A stretch of DNA of 64,000 bases from Chelativorans salis (GTDB taxonomy: Bacteria > Pseudomonadota > Alphaproteobacteria > Rhizobiales > Rhizobiaceae): contig NZ_JAOCZP010000002.1 in NCBI RefSeq assembly GCF_025336525.1, positions 434,001 through 498,000 on the forward strand. Reading direction: 5' to 3'. Made by a program: the position numbers and the translations under genes. Positions 54,546 through 62,526 of the stretch are shown here, piece by piece (the first letter of the stretch is position 1; each line of letters starts with the position of its first letter). The notes under the pieces were generated by a model. The model ran no database searches. It saw only the letters and a program-made list of their open reading frames with translations, and was not told where the DNA came from.

Positions 54546-55124
54546 TCAGCCCTCCTTTATCAGCCGGCGCAGCTTGGCGATAGCTGTCTCCGGGTTCTCC
54601 TGGTAGGAAATGGTGCCGAAAAAGTCGCCGTCGCGGTCAAGCAGCATGACCGACGCGGTGTGGTCCATTGTGTAGTCGCCGTCTTCCAGTTCCACCTTGC
54701 TGGCATAGATGCGGAAGGACTTGACCATCTCCATCACCTTCTCAGGCTCGCCGGTGATACCGGCTATGCGGCTGGAGAAGTTTTCCAGGTAGGTCTTCAT
54801 GACCTCCGGTGTGTCGCGCTCGGGATCGACAGTGACGAAAAAGGTGCCCAGGGCTTCGCCGTCTTCGCCCAGTTCATCGAGCCAGCCTTCCATCTCGAAA
54901 AGCGTCGTGGGGCAGACGTCGGGGCAATGGGTGAAGCCGAAAAAGATCGCTGTTGGACTGCCTTCGAATGCCGCCTCGGTGATCGGTTCGCCGTTCTGGT
55001 CGACAAGCTCGAAAGGCGCGCCGAAGGCGATTGCCGCATTCCTGTCGCGGTACCATTGAAAGGTGAGCAGCCCGACTGCAAGAATCATGAGGGCGAGAAT
55101 GCCGACAAGAATGTAGCGCATCAT
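54546..55124 (-). CDS. SCO1/SenC-family copper chaperone
   Basis: 192 residues. N-terminal membrane anchor (about 3-22), then a periplasmic thioredoxin-like fold with Cys67-x-x-x-Cys71 (THCPDVCPT) and His155 (MDHTASVML), the copper ligands of SCO proteins. It delivers copper to or reduces the CuA site of cytochrome c oxidase. A second ATG at codon 2 is equally possible. A small membrane protein is encoded just upstream on the same strand. Confidence 0.92.
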   Translation of the reverse strand: MMRYILVGILALMILAVGLLTFQWYRDRNAAIAFGAPFELVDQNGEPITEAAFEGSPTAIFFGFTHCPDVCPTTLFEMEGWLDELGEDGEALGTFFVTVDPERDTPEVMKTYLENFSSRIAGITGEPEKVMEMVKSFRIYASKVELEDGDYTMDHTASVMLLDRDGDFFGTISYQENPETAIAKLRRLIKEG

Positions 55125-55146
55125 GGAAATTCACCGCTGAAGGAGA

Positions 55147-55305
55147 TCACAGACACCAGGCAAGGCCGGCCTGGGCCATGGAAATAAAAATCGCCGCGCC
55201 GTTCTCTACCCACATCGCAAGCCCGAGACCAGCCAGCGCCGCTAAAAGCATGGCGACGGCGCCGAGCTTGAGGAAAGCTGGAAGATTGGCTGGTGCCGTC
55301 TTCAT
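55147..55305 (-). CDS. Small membrane protein upstream of the SCO gene
   Basis: 52 residues: a short polar start, one long hydrophobic stretch (about 12-35, LKLGAVAMLLAALAGLGLAMWV) and a second, weaker one to the C-terminus (ENGAAIFISMAQAGLAWCL). Very similar short proteins occur in rhizobia as far as I recall. Same strand and 22 bases from the SCO gene, so co-transcription is likely; function unknown. Confidence 0.6.
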   Translation of the reverse strand: MKTAPANLPAFLKLGAVAMLLAALAGLGLAMWVENGAAIFISMAQAGLAWCL

Positions 55306-55650
55306 GGGTGAAGAATAGTCCTGATACCGAGGGGAAGGAAGATGCAAACTGTCGCAAGCGGCAATCGCTCGCCAAGCCGCCATAGATATTAAGCCGCTGC
55401 ACTCGGCGTCGTCATGTGCATGCGCCGTGTTTGCCGATACGGCCTTTACCTTGTTTTAGGCTGTTGTGGCAGAATTAGCTTGGCGTGCATTCAAAACGAT
55501 TTACCTACGCGGCCCGAGGAAGCTTATGTGCAACCCCATCTAGAAATATACTCGCGCAGTGCGTGTATTGACTTTCATCCTACTTATATAGCCAAATGAC
55601 AAGGGCTTTTCTGCGTCTTGGCGGCGCGGTGTCGAGCAGGGGCGATTAAA
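55306..55650. other. AT-richer intergenic region
   Basis: 345 bases. From about 55480 to 55615 the sequence is clearly more AT-rich than the surroundings. TTGACT (55568-55573) and TATATA (55585-55590) occur but are only 11 bases apart, too close for a normal promoter. No gene is seen. Confidence 0.45.
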
Positions 55651-56094
55651 ATGAATAAGAACTTCCACGAACTAAAGCGACAGCTTGCCGAACTCTCTGA
55701 AACCATCAACAAATTTGAGTCGGAAGCAGTCCAGCTCCGCATCGTGGAGCTTTTATTCAATCAGGCTGGCGGCGAGCGGTTCCTGGAAGCGCCTGGCAGT
55801 TCCTACGCCGTGGGGCCGGGCCGGGCTGGTGGACGCGAGGCTGGCCCGTCGGCTTCACGGGCACGCACAACCGCGCCCAGCGCCAGCGGTGCTGTCGCCG
55901 CGCTGTCGGGGTTGATTTCCAGCGATTTCTTCAATCAAAAACGCACCATCGGCGACATCGTGAAGAAATGCCAAGAAGAAGTCGGCACCCGCTATAAATC
56001 CAATGCCTTCTCCGGGCCGCTGTCGCGCTACGCCAATAGCGGCGTGCTGAAGCGCGAGAAAAACGCCGAAGGCAAGTACGTATACTTCAAATAA
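55651..56094 (+). CDS. Orphan protein: coiled coil, disordered linker and winged-helix-like C-terminus
   Basis: 147 residues from ATG 55651 (AGGGGCG upstream). The N-terminus (about 1-45) is a charged helix likely to form a coiled coil (HELKRQLAELSETINKFESEAVQLRIVELL). A Gly/Pro/Ala/Ser-rich linker (about 55-92) follows. The C-terminus (about 95-147) has the helix-helix-helix-wing order of a DNA- or protein-binding winged helix: SSDFFNQKRTIGDIVKKCQEE, GPLSRYANSGVLKREKNAEGKYVYF. I know no family with this layout. The AT-richer upstream region suggests transfer. Confidence 0.6.
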   Translation: MNKNFHELKRQLAELSETINKFESEAVQLRIVELLFNQAGGERFLEAPGSSYAVGPGRAGGREAGPSASRARTTAPSASGAVAALSGLISSDFFNQKRTIGDIVKKCQEEVGTRYKSNAFSGPLSRYANSGVLKREKNAEGKYVYFK

Positions 56095-56125
56095 GATATA
56101 TTGCCGTTACGAGAGGCAGCGCAGG

Positions 56126-58753
56126 TTACGCGCGCTCGACGAAGCCGTCCAGGACGCGCTTCTGGCCCGCCTTGTCGAAATCAATGGTGAGCTTGTTGCC
56201 GTCTATTGCCGCAACGTTGCCATTGCCGAACTTCAAGTGGAAGACGCGGTCGCCCACCTTGAAGGCCGAGGGGCTGTCGGCGACTGACTTGGCCACCAGC
56301 TCGCCCTCGATGGTGCGGCCCTTGACCGAGCCTCGCCCGGCGCCATAGCCCGAATCCGTCTCGCCGTAGCCGATGCGCTCAACCTGATGTCCGGAGCGGG
56401 TTCCCCAGTTGCGCGCCGTGGCGTCGGTGCGGTTTTTCTGGGCGCGCTGCCAACCGGGTGTGGCGTAGGTGCTGGAGAAGACCTCCGCCGCCTCGTCGAA
56501 GCGCGAGGGGCCGTAGGGATTGGGCCGGCCGGGCTGCCTGTCGCCCAGGGGCCGTCCGTAACCGCCATAGGCGCCGCCGTCCTCGGCCACCTCGACGTGC
56601 GCCTCCGGCAACTCGTCAAGGAAGCGTGAGGGGATGGTGGACTGCCATAGGCCGTGGATGCGGCGGTTGGAGGTGAACCAGACGTGCAGGTTCTTCTTGG
56701 CGCGCGTGAGGCCGACATAGGCAAGCCGCCGCTCCTCCTCCAGGCCCGAGCGCCCGCCCTCGTCGAGCGCACGCTGGTGGGGGAAGAGACCTTCCTCCCA
56801 GCCGGGCAGGAAGACGGTGTCGAATTCCAATCCTTTGGCCGAGTGCAGCGTCATGAGGCTGACGGCGTCAAGCTCCTCGTCGCGCTCGGCATCCATGACC
56901 AGCGCCACGTGCTCCAGAAAGCCGCGCAGGCTCTCGTATTCTTCCATGGAGCGGATGAGCTCTTTCAAGTTTTCCAGACGCCCCGGCGCTTCGGCCGAAC
57001 GGTCGTTCTTCCACATATCGGTGTAGCCAGACTCCTCCAGGATCAGCTCGGCAAGCTCCGTGTGCGGCGTACGCTCGAGCATGCCCTGCCAGCGCTCGAA
57101 GCTTTCCACCAGGTTGCGCAGGGCCGCGCGCGGTTTGGGCTTCATCTCCTCGGTGCCGACGAGGTCGCGCGCGGCCTGCAGGAGCGGCGCGCCGCGCATG
57201 CGCGCGACATCGTGGATCTGGCGCACGGCGGCTTCGCCCAGCCCGCGCTTCGGCACGTTGACGATACGTTCGAAGGCGAGGTCATCGGCCCCTTGGGCGA
57301 CGACGCGGAAATAGGCGAGCGCGTCGCGGATCTCCATGCGCTCGTAGAAGCGCGGGCCGCCGATGACGCGGTAGTTGAGGCCGAGGGTGACGAAGCGGTC
57401 CTCGAACTCGCGCATCTGGAAGGAAGCGCGCACGAGGATGGCCATGTCGTTGAGGGCGTGCTCCTTGGCCTGGAGAGCCTCGATCTCCTCGCCGAGGGCG
57501 CGCGCTTCCTCCTCCGAATCCCAGGCAGCGTGCACCTTCACCTTGGGGTCGTCTGGGTCGGCGGCGTCGGTGAAAAGCGTCTTGCCGAGCCGGCCTTCGT
57601 TGTGGGCGATGAGATGGGAGGCAGCGCCCAGGATATGGGCGGTGGAGCGGTAGTTGCGCTCAAGGCGGATGACGGTGGCGCCCGGAAAATCCTTCTCGAA
57701 GCGCAGGATGTTGTCCACCTCGGCGCCGCGCCAGCCATAGATCGACTGATCGTCGTCGCCCACGCAGCAGATATTTATCTGCTGCTGTTTGTTTTCGCTC
57801 ACGGGCCGCTCCGCCGCCTGCGGCGGCTGGTCCTCCGCGGGGGCGGGCGAAACGTCGCCCGGCGCGCGGTCGCGCGCTCGGCCTTCGGCAGGAAGTCCGC
57901 TTTTGATCTGCGGCCTTTGCGCAAGGAGGCGCAGCCAGAGATACTGCGCCGTGTTGGTGTCCTGGTACTCGTCGACCAGTATATACTTGAACTTGCGGTG
58001 GTACTCTGCGAGCACATCCGGGTTTTCACGGAAGATGCGGATGGGGTGGAGCAACAGGTCGCCGAAGTCCACAGCGTTCAGCGTCTTCAGTCGCTCCTGA
58101 TAGGCGGTGTAGAGTTCGCGGCCCTTGCCGTTGGCGAAAGCGCGGGCGTCGCCCTCGGGGATGTCCTTCGGGACCAGCCCCTTGTTCTTCCAGCCGTCGA
58201 TCATCTGCGCGAACTGGCGCGCCGGCCAGCGCTTGTCGTCCAGGCCCTCGGCCTGGATGAGCTGCTTCAGGAGCCTGATCTGGTCGTCGGTGTCGAGGAT
58301 GGTGAAGGAGGATTTGAGGCCGGCGAGCTCGGCATGGCGGCGTAAGAGCTTCACGCCGATCGAGTGGAACGTGCCGAGCCACGGCATGCCCTCGATCGCC
58401 TGGCCGACCAACACGCCGATACGCGCCTTCATCTCGCGCGCCGCCTTGTTGGTGAAAGTCACGGCGAGGATCTGCGAAGGGTAGGCGCGGCCGGTTGCCA
58501 GGATGTGGGCGATGCGTGTCGTCAGCACCCGCGTCTTGCCGGTACCGGCACCGGCCAGCACGAGCACTGGACCTTCGGTGGTCTCGACGGCCAGGCGCTG
58601 CTCGGGATTCAGCCCTTCGAGATAGGGCGCGGCCGCGCCCTGACGGGCGGCCATGGCGCGCGCGGCAATGCCCCCCGCGCGCGGCGCGGCGGAGGGGGGA
58701 CGCGGGGTTTCATCGTCGCCGAAGAACGGCAGATCGTCCGGAGAACCTGACAT
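56126..58753 (-). CDS. uvrD: UvrD/PcrA-type DNA helicase with an internal insertion
   Basis: 875 residues from ATG 58753 (MSGSPDDLPFF), chosen because relatives start this way; the frame is open to 58819 and no start has a good ribosome site. SF1A motifs: Walker A AGAGTGKT, VDEYQDTN (motif II), GDDDQSIYGWRGA (III), RNYRSTAHIL (IV), LMTLHSAKGLEFDTVF (V), RRLAYVGLTRAKKNL (VI), and a C-terminal Tudor-like segment (VGDRVFHLKFGNG). It unwinds DNA in nucleotide-excision and mismatch repair. A basic Pro/Ala-rich insertion of about 45 residues lies between motifs II and III, encoded by consecutive palindromes. Confidence 0.93.
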   Translation of the reverse strand: MSGSPDDLPFFGDDETPRPPSAAPRAGGIAARAMAARQGAAAPYLEGLNPEQRLAVETTEGPVLVLAGAGTGKTRVLTTRIAHILATGRAYPSQILAVTFTNKAAREMKARIGVLVGQAIEGMPWLGTFHSIGVKLLRRHAELAGLKSSFTILDTDDQIRLLKQLIQAEGLDDKRWPARQFAQMIDGWKNKGLVPKDIPEGDARAFANGKGRELYTAYQERLKTLNAVDFGDLLLHPIRIFRENPDVLAEYHRKFKYILVDEYQDTNTAQYLWLRLLAQRPQIKSGLPAEGRARDRAPGDVSPAPAEDQPPQAAERPVSENKQQQINICCVGDDDQSIYGWRGAEVDNILRFEKDFPGATVIRLERNYRSTAHILGAASHLIAHNEGRLGKTLFTDAADPDDPKVKVHAAWDSEEEARALGEEIEALQAKEHALNDMAILVRASFQMREFEDRFVTLGLNYRVIGGPRFYERMEIRDALAYFRVVAQGADDLAFERIVNVPKRGLGEAAVRQIHDVARMRGAPLLQAARDLVGTEEMKPKPRAALRNLVESFERWQGMLERTPHTELAELILEESGYTDMWKNDRSAEAPGRLENLKELIRSMEEYESLRGFLEHVALVMDAERDEELDAVSLMTLHSAKGLEFDTVFLPGWEEGLFPHQRALDEGGRSGLEEERRLAYVGLTRAKKNLHVWFTSNRRIHGLWQSTIPSRFLDELPEAHVEVAEDGGAYGGYGRPLGDRQPGRPNPYGPSRFDEAAEVFSSTYATPGWQRAQKNRTDATARNWGTRSGHQVERIGYGETDSGYGAGRGSVKGRTIEGELVAKSVADSPSAFKVGDRVFHLKFGNGNVAAIDGNKLTIDFDKAGQKRVLDGFVERA
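57803..57905. repeat. Palindrome-rich insertion inside uvrD
   Basis: Within the gene there are three adjoining palindromes: CCGCCGCCTGCGGCGG (about 57811-57826), CGGGCGA/TCGCCCG around AACG (about 57842-57860) and GCGCGCGGTCGCGCGC (about 57861-57876). The stretch keeps the uvrD frame and encodes the extra Pro/Ala/Arg-rich segment. This looks like an intergenic-type palindromic element settled in a coding region. Confidence 0.55.
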
Positions 58754-58947
58754 TGAGCACTGCATATGGTGATTCGGGCCCGGGAGGCCAAGCGTTTTCC
58801 TTTTGTACCGGTTCGTCACGGCAAGGCCAAGGTCTGTCCCGGCACTTCACGCAGCCTTGAGTGGACCGCCCCCTCAACTGCTTCTTATTCTAGCTCAGGG
58901 TGTGACGACCCAAGGGGGGGTACGTAATCATTCCCAGGAGCATAGCC

Positions 58948-59823
58948 ATGTCCACACCGAAGATCACCCAGGCGATGATCGAAGCCTACGACGAGTACAC
59001 CCACCTTACACTCGACCGCCGCGGCTTCATGGAAAAGCTGACGAAGCTCGCCGGTTCGAGCGCGGCCGCCGCGGCGATTGCGCCGATGCTGGCAGCCAGC
59101 TCCGCCCGCGCGGCCATGGTTGCCGAAGACGATGAGCGGCTGGCGATCGAGGAGATCACCTATCCGGGCGGGGCAGGCGAGATGCGGGGCTATCTGGTGC
59201 GCCCGGCCGAGCAGGAAGGGCCGCTGCCGGCAGTCATCGTCATCCACGAGAACCGCGGCCTCAATGCGCATATCCAGGATGTGGCGCGGCGTGTGGCGTT
59301 GGAGGGTTTCGTGGCGCTGGCACCAGACTTCCTGTCGCCCCTCGGCGGCACGCCGGAAGACGAGGATGAGGCGCGGTCGATGTTCGGCCAGCTCGACCGA
59401 CAGCAGACGGTCGCCAACGGCGTGGCGACGATCACATACTTGGAAGAGCACGAGGAGACGAACGGCAATGTGGGCGCCGTCGGCTTCTGCTGGGGCGGCG
59501 GTGTTGTGAACATTCTCGCTGTCAACGCGCCTTCGCTTGACGCGGCGGTTGCCTATTACGGGGCGCAGCCCGACCCGGAGGACGTTGAGAACATCGACAC
59601 ACCGCTGCTCCTTCACTACGCCGGCCTCGACGAGCGCATCAACGCCGGCATCGAGGAGTATCGCGAGGCGCTAGAGGCGGGCGGCGCGGAATACACCATC
59701 CACATGTACGAGGGGGTGAACCACGCCTTCAACAACGACACATCCGAGGCCCGCTACGACAAGGAAGCGGCGGACTTGGCGTGGCGGCGCACCATAGACT
59801 TCTTCAACGAGAAGCTTGCCTAA
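58948..59823 (+). CDS. Dienelactone hydrolase family protein with Tat signal
   Basis: 291 residues. The N-terminus carries a twin-arginine motif (LDRRGFMEK, Arg24-Arg25) and a hydrophobic stretch to about residue 56 (ARAA), indicating Tat export. The mature part is an alpha/beta hydrolase with the DLH triad Cys181 (GFCWGG), Asp228 (YAGLDER) and His259 (EGVNHAF). It hydrolyses dienelactone-like or other ester substrates in the periplasm; the true substrate is unknown. Divergent from uvrD by 194 bases; single gene. Confidence 0.9.
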   Translation: MSTPKITQAMIEAYDEYTHLTLDRRGFMEKLTKLAGSSAAAAAIAPMLAASSARAAMVAEDDERLAIEEITYPGGAGEMRGYLVRPAEQEGPLPAVIVIHENRGLNAHIQDVARRVALEGFVALAPDFLSPLGGTPEDEDEARSMFGQLDRQQTVANGVATITYLEEHEETNGNVGAVGFCWGGGVVNILAVNAPSLDAAVAYYGAQPDPEDVENIDTPLLLHYAGLDERINAGIEEYREALEAGGAEYTIHMYEGVNHAFNNDTSEARYDKEAADLAWRRTIDFFNEKLA

Positions 59824-59838
59824 GCCAGCAAGGGGCTA

Positions 59839-59928
59839 GATCAGACCGTCGTTTCACCGGATCGGTGGTCCGATCTCTTTGTCGCAATTCCGGACGGAAA
59901 ACCGGTTTCCACTTCTCCCGGAACTGCT
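59839..59928 (-). repeat. Dispersed intergenic repeat, copy 2 (reverse orientation)
   Basis: The reverse complement aligns along its whole length with 28202-28297: AAACCGGTTTTCCGTCCGG, AATTGCGACA, and GATC-rich ends. It fills the gap after the dienelactone hydrolase gene and reaches the stop codon of the next, convergent gene. Confidence 0.75.
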
Positions 59929-60130
59929 ATGGGCAGCCCCGCGCTTCCTGCGCCCGGCGCAGGATCGCACGCGCGAAGACGAGGTCTATGGGGATGGGGT
60001 CGCGTTGCGACTCGATCTGGTAAAGCTCCTCGTCCAGCGCTTTCAGGGCGCGCCAGACCTCGTAGTCGCTTACGCTCGCGTCACGGGCGAGCCTTTCGGA
60101 CATCCGCTTCACATCGACCTTCAAGACCAT
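59927..60130 (-). CDS. Small conserved-looking protein, possible CtrA target
   Basis: 67 residues, highly charged and helical (DVKRMSERLARDASVSDYEVWRALKALDEELYQIESQRDPIPIDLVFARAILRRA). I recall similar short proteins in rhizobia but no function. GAGGGAG adjoins the ATG at 60130, so translation may really start at the TTG two codons later. A perfect TTAA-N7-TTAAC CtrA box lies 117 bases upstream. Confidence 0.6.
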   Translation of the reverse strand: MVLKVDVKRMSERLARDASVSDYEVWRALKALDEELYQIESQRDPIPIDLVFARAILRRAQEARGCP

Positions 60131-60246
60131 CTCCCTCGTGCCGCCGGGGCGGCGGGCGAATCAATTTGAGCTTGGGAGAATTCTGAAATGCCTACCGGGC
60201 GCTTCAAGGAAGGGCGGGGCGGTAAGCTGTGCAAAGGGCGTCATGG

Positions 60247-60262
60247 TTAAGCGCCGGTTAAC
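60247..60262 (-). promoter_or_regulatory. Consensus CtrA binding box
   Basis: TTAA (60247-60250), seven bases, TTAAC (60258-60262) is an exact match to the CtrA consensus of alphaproteobacteria. It lies just past the stop of the convergent-side ClC gene and upstream of the small protein gene (both minus strand), whose promoter it would control. It is the only exact match I found in the window. Confidence 0.55.
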
Positions 60263-60279
60263 GCATCGGCCCGAGAACC

Positions 60280-61914
60280 TCAGCGATGCTCTTCCTCGCT
60301 GAGCTGTACCAGGGCCCTGTTGAATGAGCGTAATGCACGGATGTGGGTGGCGAAGGCGATGATGCGAGTCTCGTCCTTGGGATCGACCACTGGTAGCCGG
60401 GTGTGGCCGCTCTGGTCGAAGGCGCGCAAGGCCGCTTCCAGCGTGTCGCTGGGCTTGAGCGCGGGCGGACCTTCCTTCGGATCGTGGCGCTCCGGTTGGG
60501 CGTCGTCGGTGAGCGGCTCCATGAAGTCCATCACGCGGGTGGTCTGTCCGAGCGCGCGATGCGGGCCTTCCTGGATGAACAGGCCACGCATTTCCAGCTG
60601 CCAGTGGAACCAGGAATGGCCATGGATCGCCTGCGTGATGCCGTGGGCGACGGCGACGGTGAGTAGAAGGGCGATGGAAAGCGTGTAGCCGCCCGTCAGC
60701 TCAAAGACGATGACCGTCGTCGAGATGGGTGCGCCGAGGACGGCGCCGGCGACCGCGCCCATGCCGAGGATGGCGTAGAGCCCGCCGCTCGAGGCCAGGT
60801 CGGGGAAGACAGATGCGGCGATGATGCCGAAGGAGCCGCCTGTGAGGGCGCCGAGATAGAGCGCGGGTGAAAAGATGCCGCCGCCGAAGCGGGCGCCGAG
60901 CGTGATCGCCGTGGCGACCGTCTTCGCCACGATCAGCAGCAGCATCGTGATGAGAGGCAGCCGTTGCCATAGCGCCATGTCCGTCACCTCATAGCCGACG
61001 CCGAGCACCTGCGGGAAGACGAGAGCGATGGCGCCGACCAGGACGCCGCCGGCCATCGGCTGCAGCCACAGCGGGACGGGTGTGCTGCGTGCCGTGAAGT
61101 CGGCGATGAACAGCGCCAGCTGGAACAGAATGGCAACCACCGCCGCCGTCACGCCGAGCAGCACGAAGGCGGGGAATTCCCAAAAGGACGTGATCGCATA
61201 GTGCGGTATGAGGAACGCTGCCGCATCGCCGAACCAAAGCCGGGAGGCTACACCGCCCGCGGTCGACGCAATGACGATGGGCACGAAGGAGCGCATGGCG
61301 TAGTGACCGAGGATCACCTCATGGGCGAACAGGACACCGGCGATCGGCGCGTTGAAGGAGGCGGCGATGGCGCTCGCCACGCCGGCACCCAGGAGCGTGC
61401 GGCGGCACCATCCGGGCAGTTCGGCGCGCCAGGCGACGGCGGTAGCCAGTACCGCGCCCAGATGCACCACCGGCCCCTCGCGCCCGGCACTGGCACCGGA
61501 CCCCAGAGAGAGCGCGGTAATGAAGGCGGAAAGCAGCCCATCGCGCAGCGAAAGTTTGCGGCCGGAGAGCGCCCGTGCCTCTATGACGTCGGCCACGGCA
61601 CCCGTGCGCCGCGCATTGAGCCGGGTGAGAAGCAGCCCGACGAGAAGCCCGCCGACGACGGGGCCGGCCATGATCCAGTACCAGGGAAGCGTGACGGCAT
61701 TTGAATAGACGCGTTCGGAGCGGGTGCCGAGCCAGGGAAGCTGAAAGATGCCGATCAGCTCGCGGAAGATGATGGCGGCAATGGCCACGCCGATGCCGAC
61801 AATCAACGCGATCAGCCAGACGAGGGGCTGGCGCGTCTCCGTGAAGGCGCGCAGGTTCGGCTCGACCCAGGAGACGACGATGCGTGGAAGCCGGGTGACA
61901 AGGCGCGGAGCCAT
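60280..61914 (-). CDS. ClC-family chloride transporter with a CBS domain
   Basis: 544 residues. About ten membrane helices with the ClC selectivity motifs GSGASAGREGP (137-147; the gating Glu146 is present, as in H+/Cl- exchangers), GGGIFSPAL and the Tyr region near the C-terminal membrane part. A cytoplasmic CBS-like segment (about 470-535, SDTLEAALRAFDQSGHTRLPVVD) follows. Start at ATG 61914; the longer frame to 61983 overlaps the thioesterase gene. Seven bases separate it from the upstream thioesterase stop, so one operon. Confidence 0.9.
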   Translation of the reverse strand: MAPRLVTRLPRIVVSWVEPNLRAFTETRQPLVWLIALIVGIGVAIAAIIFRELIGIFQLPWLGTRSERVYSNAVTLPWYWIMAGPVVGGLLVGLLLTRLNARRTGAVADVIEARALSGRKLSLRDGLLSAFITALSLGSGASAGREGPVVHLGAVLATAVAWRAELPGWCRRTLLGAGVASAIAASFNAPIAGVLFAHEVILGHYAMRSFVPIVIASTAGGVASRLWFGDAAAFLIPHYAITSFWEFPAFVLLGVTAAVVAILFQLALFIADFTARSTPVPLWLQPMAGGVLVGAIALVFPQVLGVGYEVTDMALWQRLPLITMLLLIVAKTVATAITLGARFGGGIFSPALYLGALTGGSFGIIAASVFPDLASSGGLYAILGMGAVAGAVLGAPISTTVIVFELTGGYTLSIALLLTVAVAHGITQAIHGHSWFHWQLEMRGLFIQEGPHRALGQTTRVMDFMEPLTDDAQPERHDPKEGPPALKPSDTLEAALRAFDQSGHTRLPVVDPKDETRIIAFATHIRALRSFNRALVQLSEEEHR

Positions 61915-61921
61915 GGGTCCG

Positions 61922-62398
61922 TCAGGCCCGCCGGCGGATGGCGATAGCGCGGCCGGCACGCTCGGGCGTGGGCAGGCCGGCATGGGCCGTGGCGAGCCTA
62001 TCCACCTTCTCCATCACGTCGGGCGGGAACTGTGCTACTTTGGGGCCGTTCATGTCCACATGCAGTGTAAGGCCCTCGCAGGTGGCGGCAAGCCAGCCAT
62101 CGGCGTGGCGGATCTCCTGAAAGGCGTGCAGCCGCTTTTCGTCGTGGTTGAGAAGCTGCCAGGAAACGGTGACGCGGTCGCCCAGGTGCAGTTCGCGCAC
62201 ATAGCAGATGTGGACCTCGGCCGAGTAGGTGGTCAGCCGCCGCGTCTTTGCATAGTCCGGCCCCATGCCGAGCGCGATGGAGACCTCATCGAACGCGCGG
62301 TCGAAGAGTACCGCGTAGTAGGCCATGTTCATGTGGCCGTTGTAGTCGATCCAGCCTTCCTCAACCTTGAAGACACTGGAAATGTGCGGTCCACCCAC
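61922..62398 (-). CDS. Acyl-CoA thioesterase-like hotdog protein
   Basis: 158 residues from a GTG at 62398, chosen because AAGGAA sits about 8 bases upstream and the homologous core (ISSVFKVEEGWIDYNGHMNMAYY) begins right after; the ATG at 62494 would add low-quality sequence overlapping the divergent promoter region. DYNGHMNMAYYAVLFDRA is the 4-hydroxybenzoyl-CoA thioesterase-type active-site region (with Asp/Asn). It hydrolyses an acyl-CoA, possibly carnitine-related; substrate unknown. Probably co-transcribed with the ClC gene. Confidence 0.82.
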   Translation of the reverse strand: MGGPHISSVFKVEEGWIDYNGHMNMAYYAVLFDRAFDEVSIALGMGPDYAKTRRLTTYSAEVHICYVRELHLGDRVTVSWQLLNHDEKRLHAFQEIRHADGWLAATCEGLTLHVDMNGPKVAQFPPDVMEKVDRLATAHAGLPTPERAGRAIAIRRRA

Positions 62399-62526
62399 CC
62401 GTCTCGTTCCTTTCCCTTGCAATGCCGATCGCCACTGGACAATGCGACGATTTGCTGGAGACTCGGGATAGAAACGGAAAGCCTTTTGCTCCACAAGGGC
62501 GGGAGGCGGATTCAGGGAGAAAAAAC

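Noticed and set aside
55568-55590. TTGACT and TATATA as a promoter for the orphan gene
   Set aside because: The spacing is 11 bases, far from the 16-18 needed, so the pair cannot act as -35 and -10.
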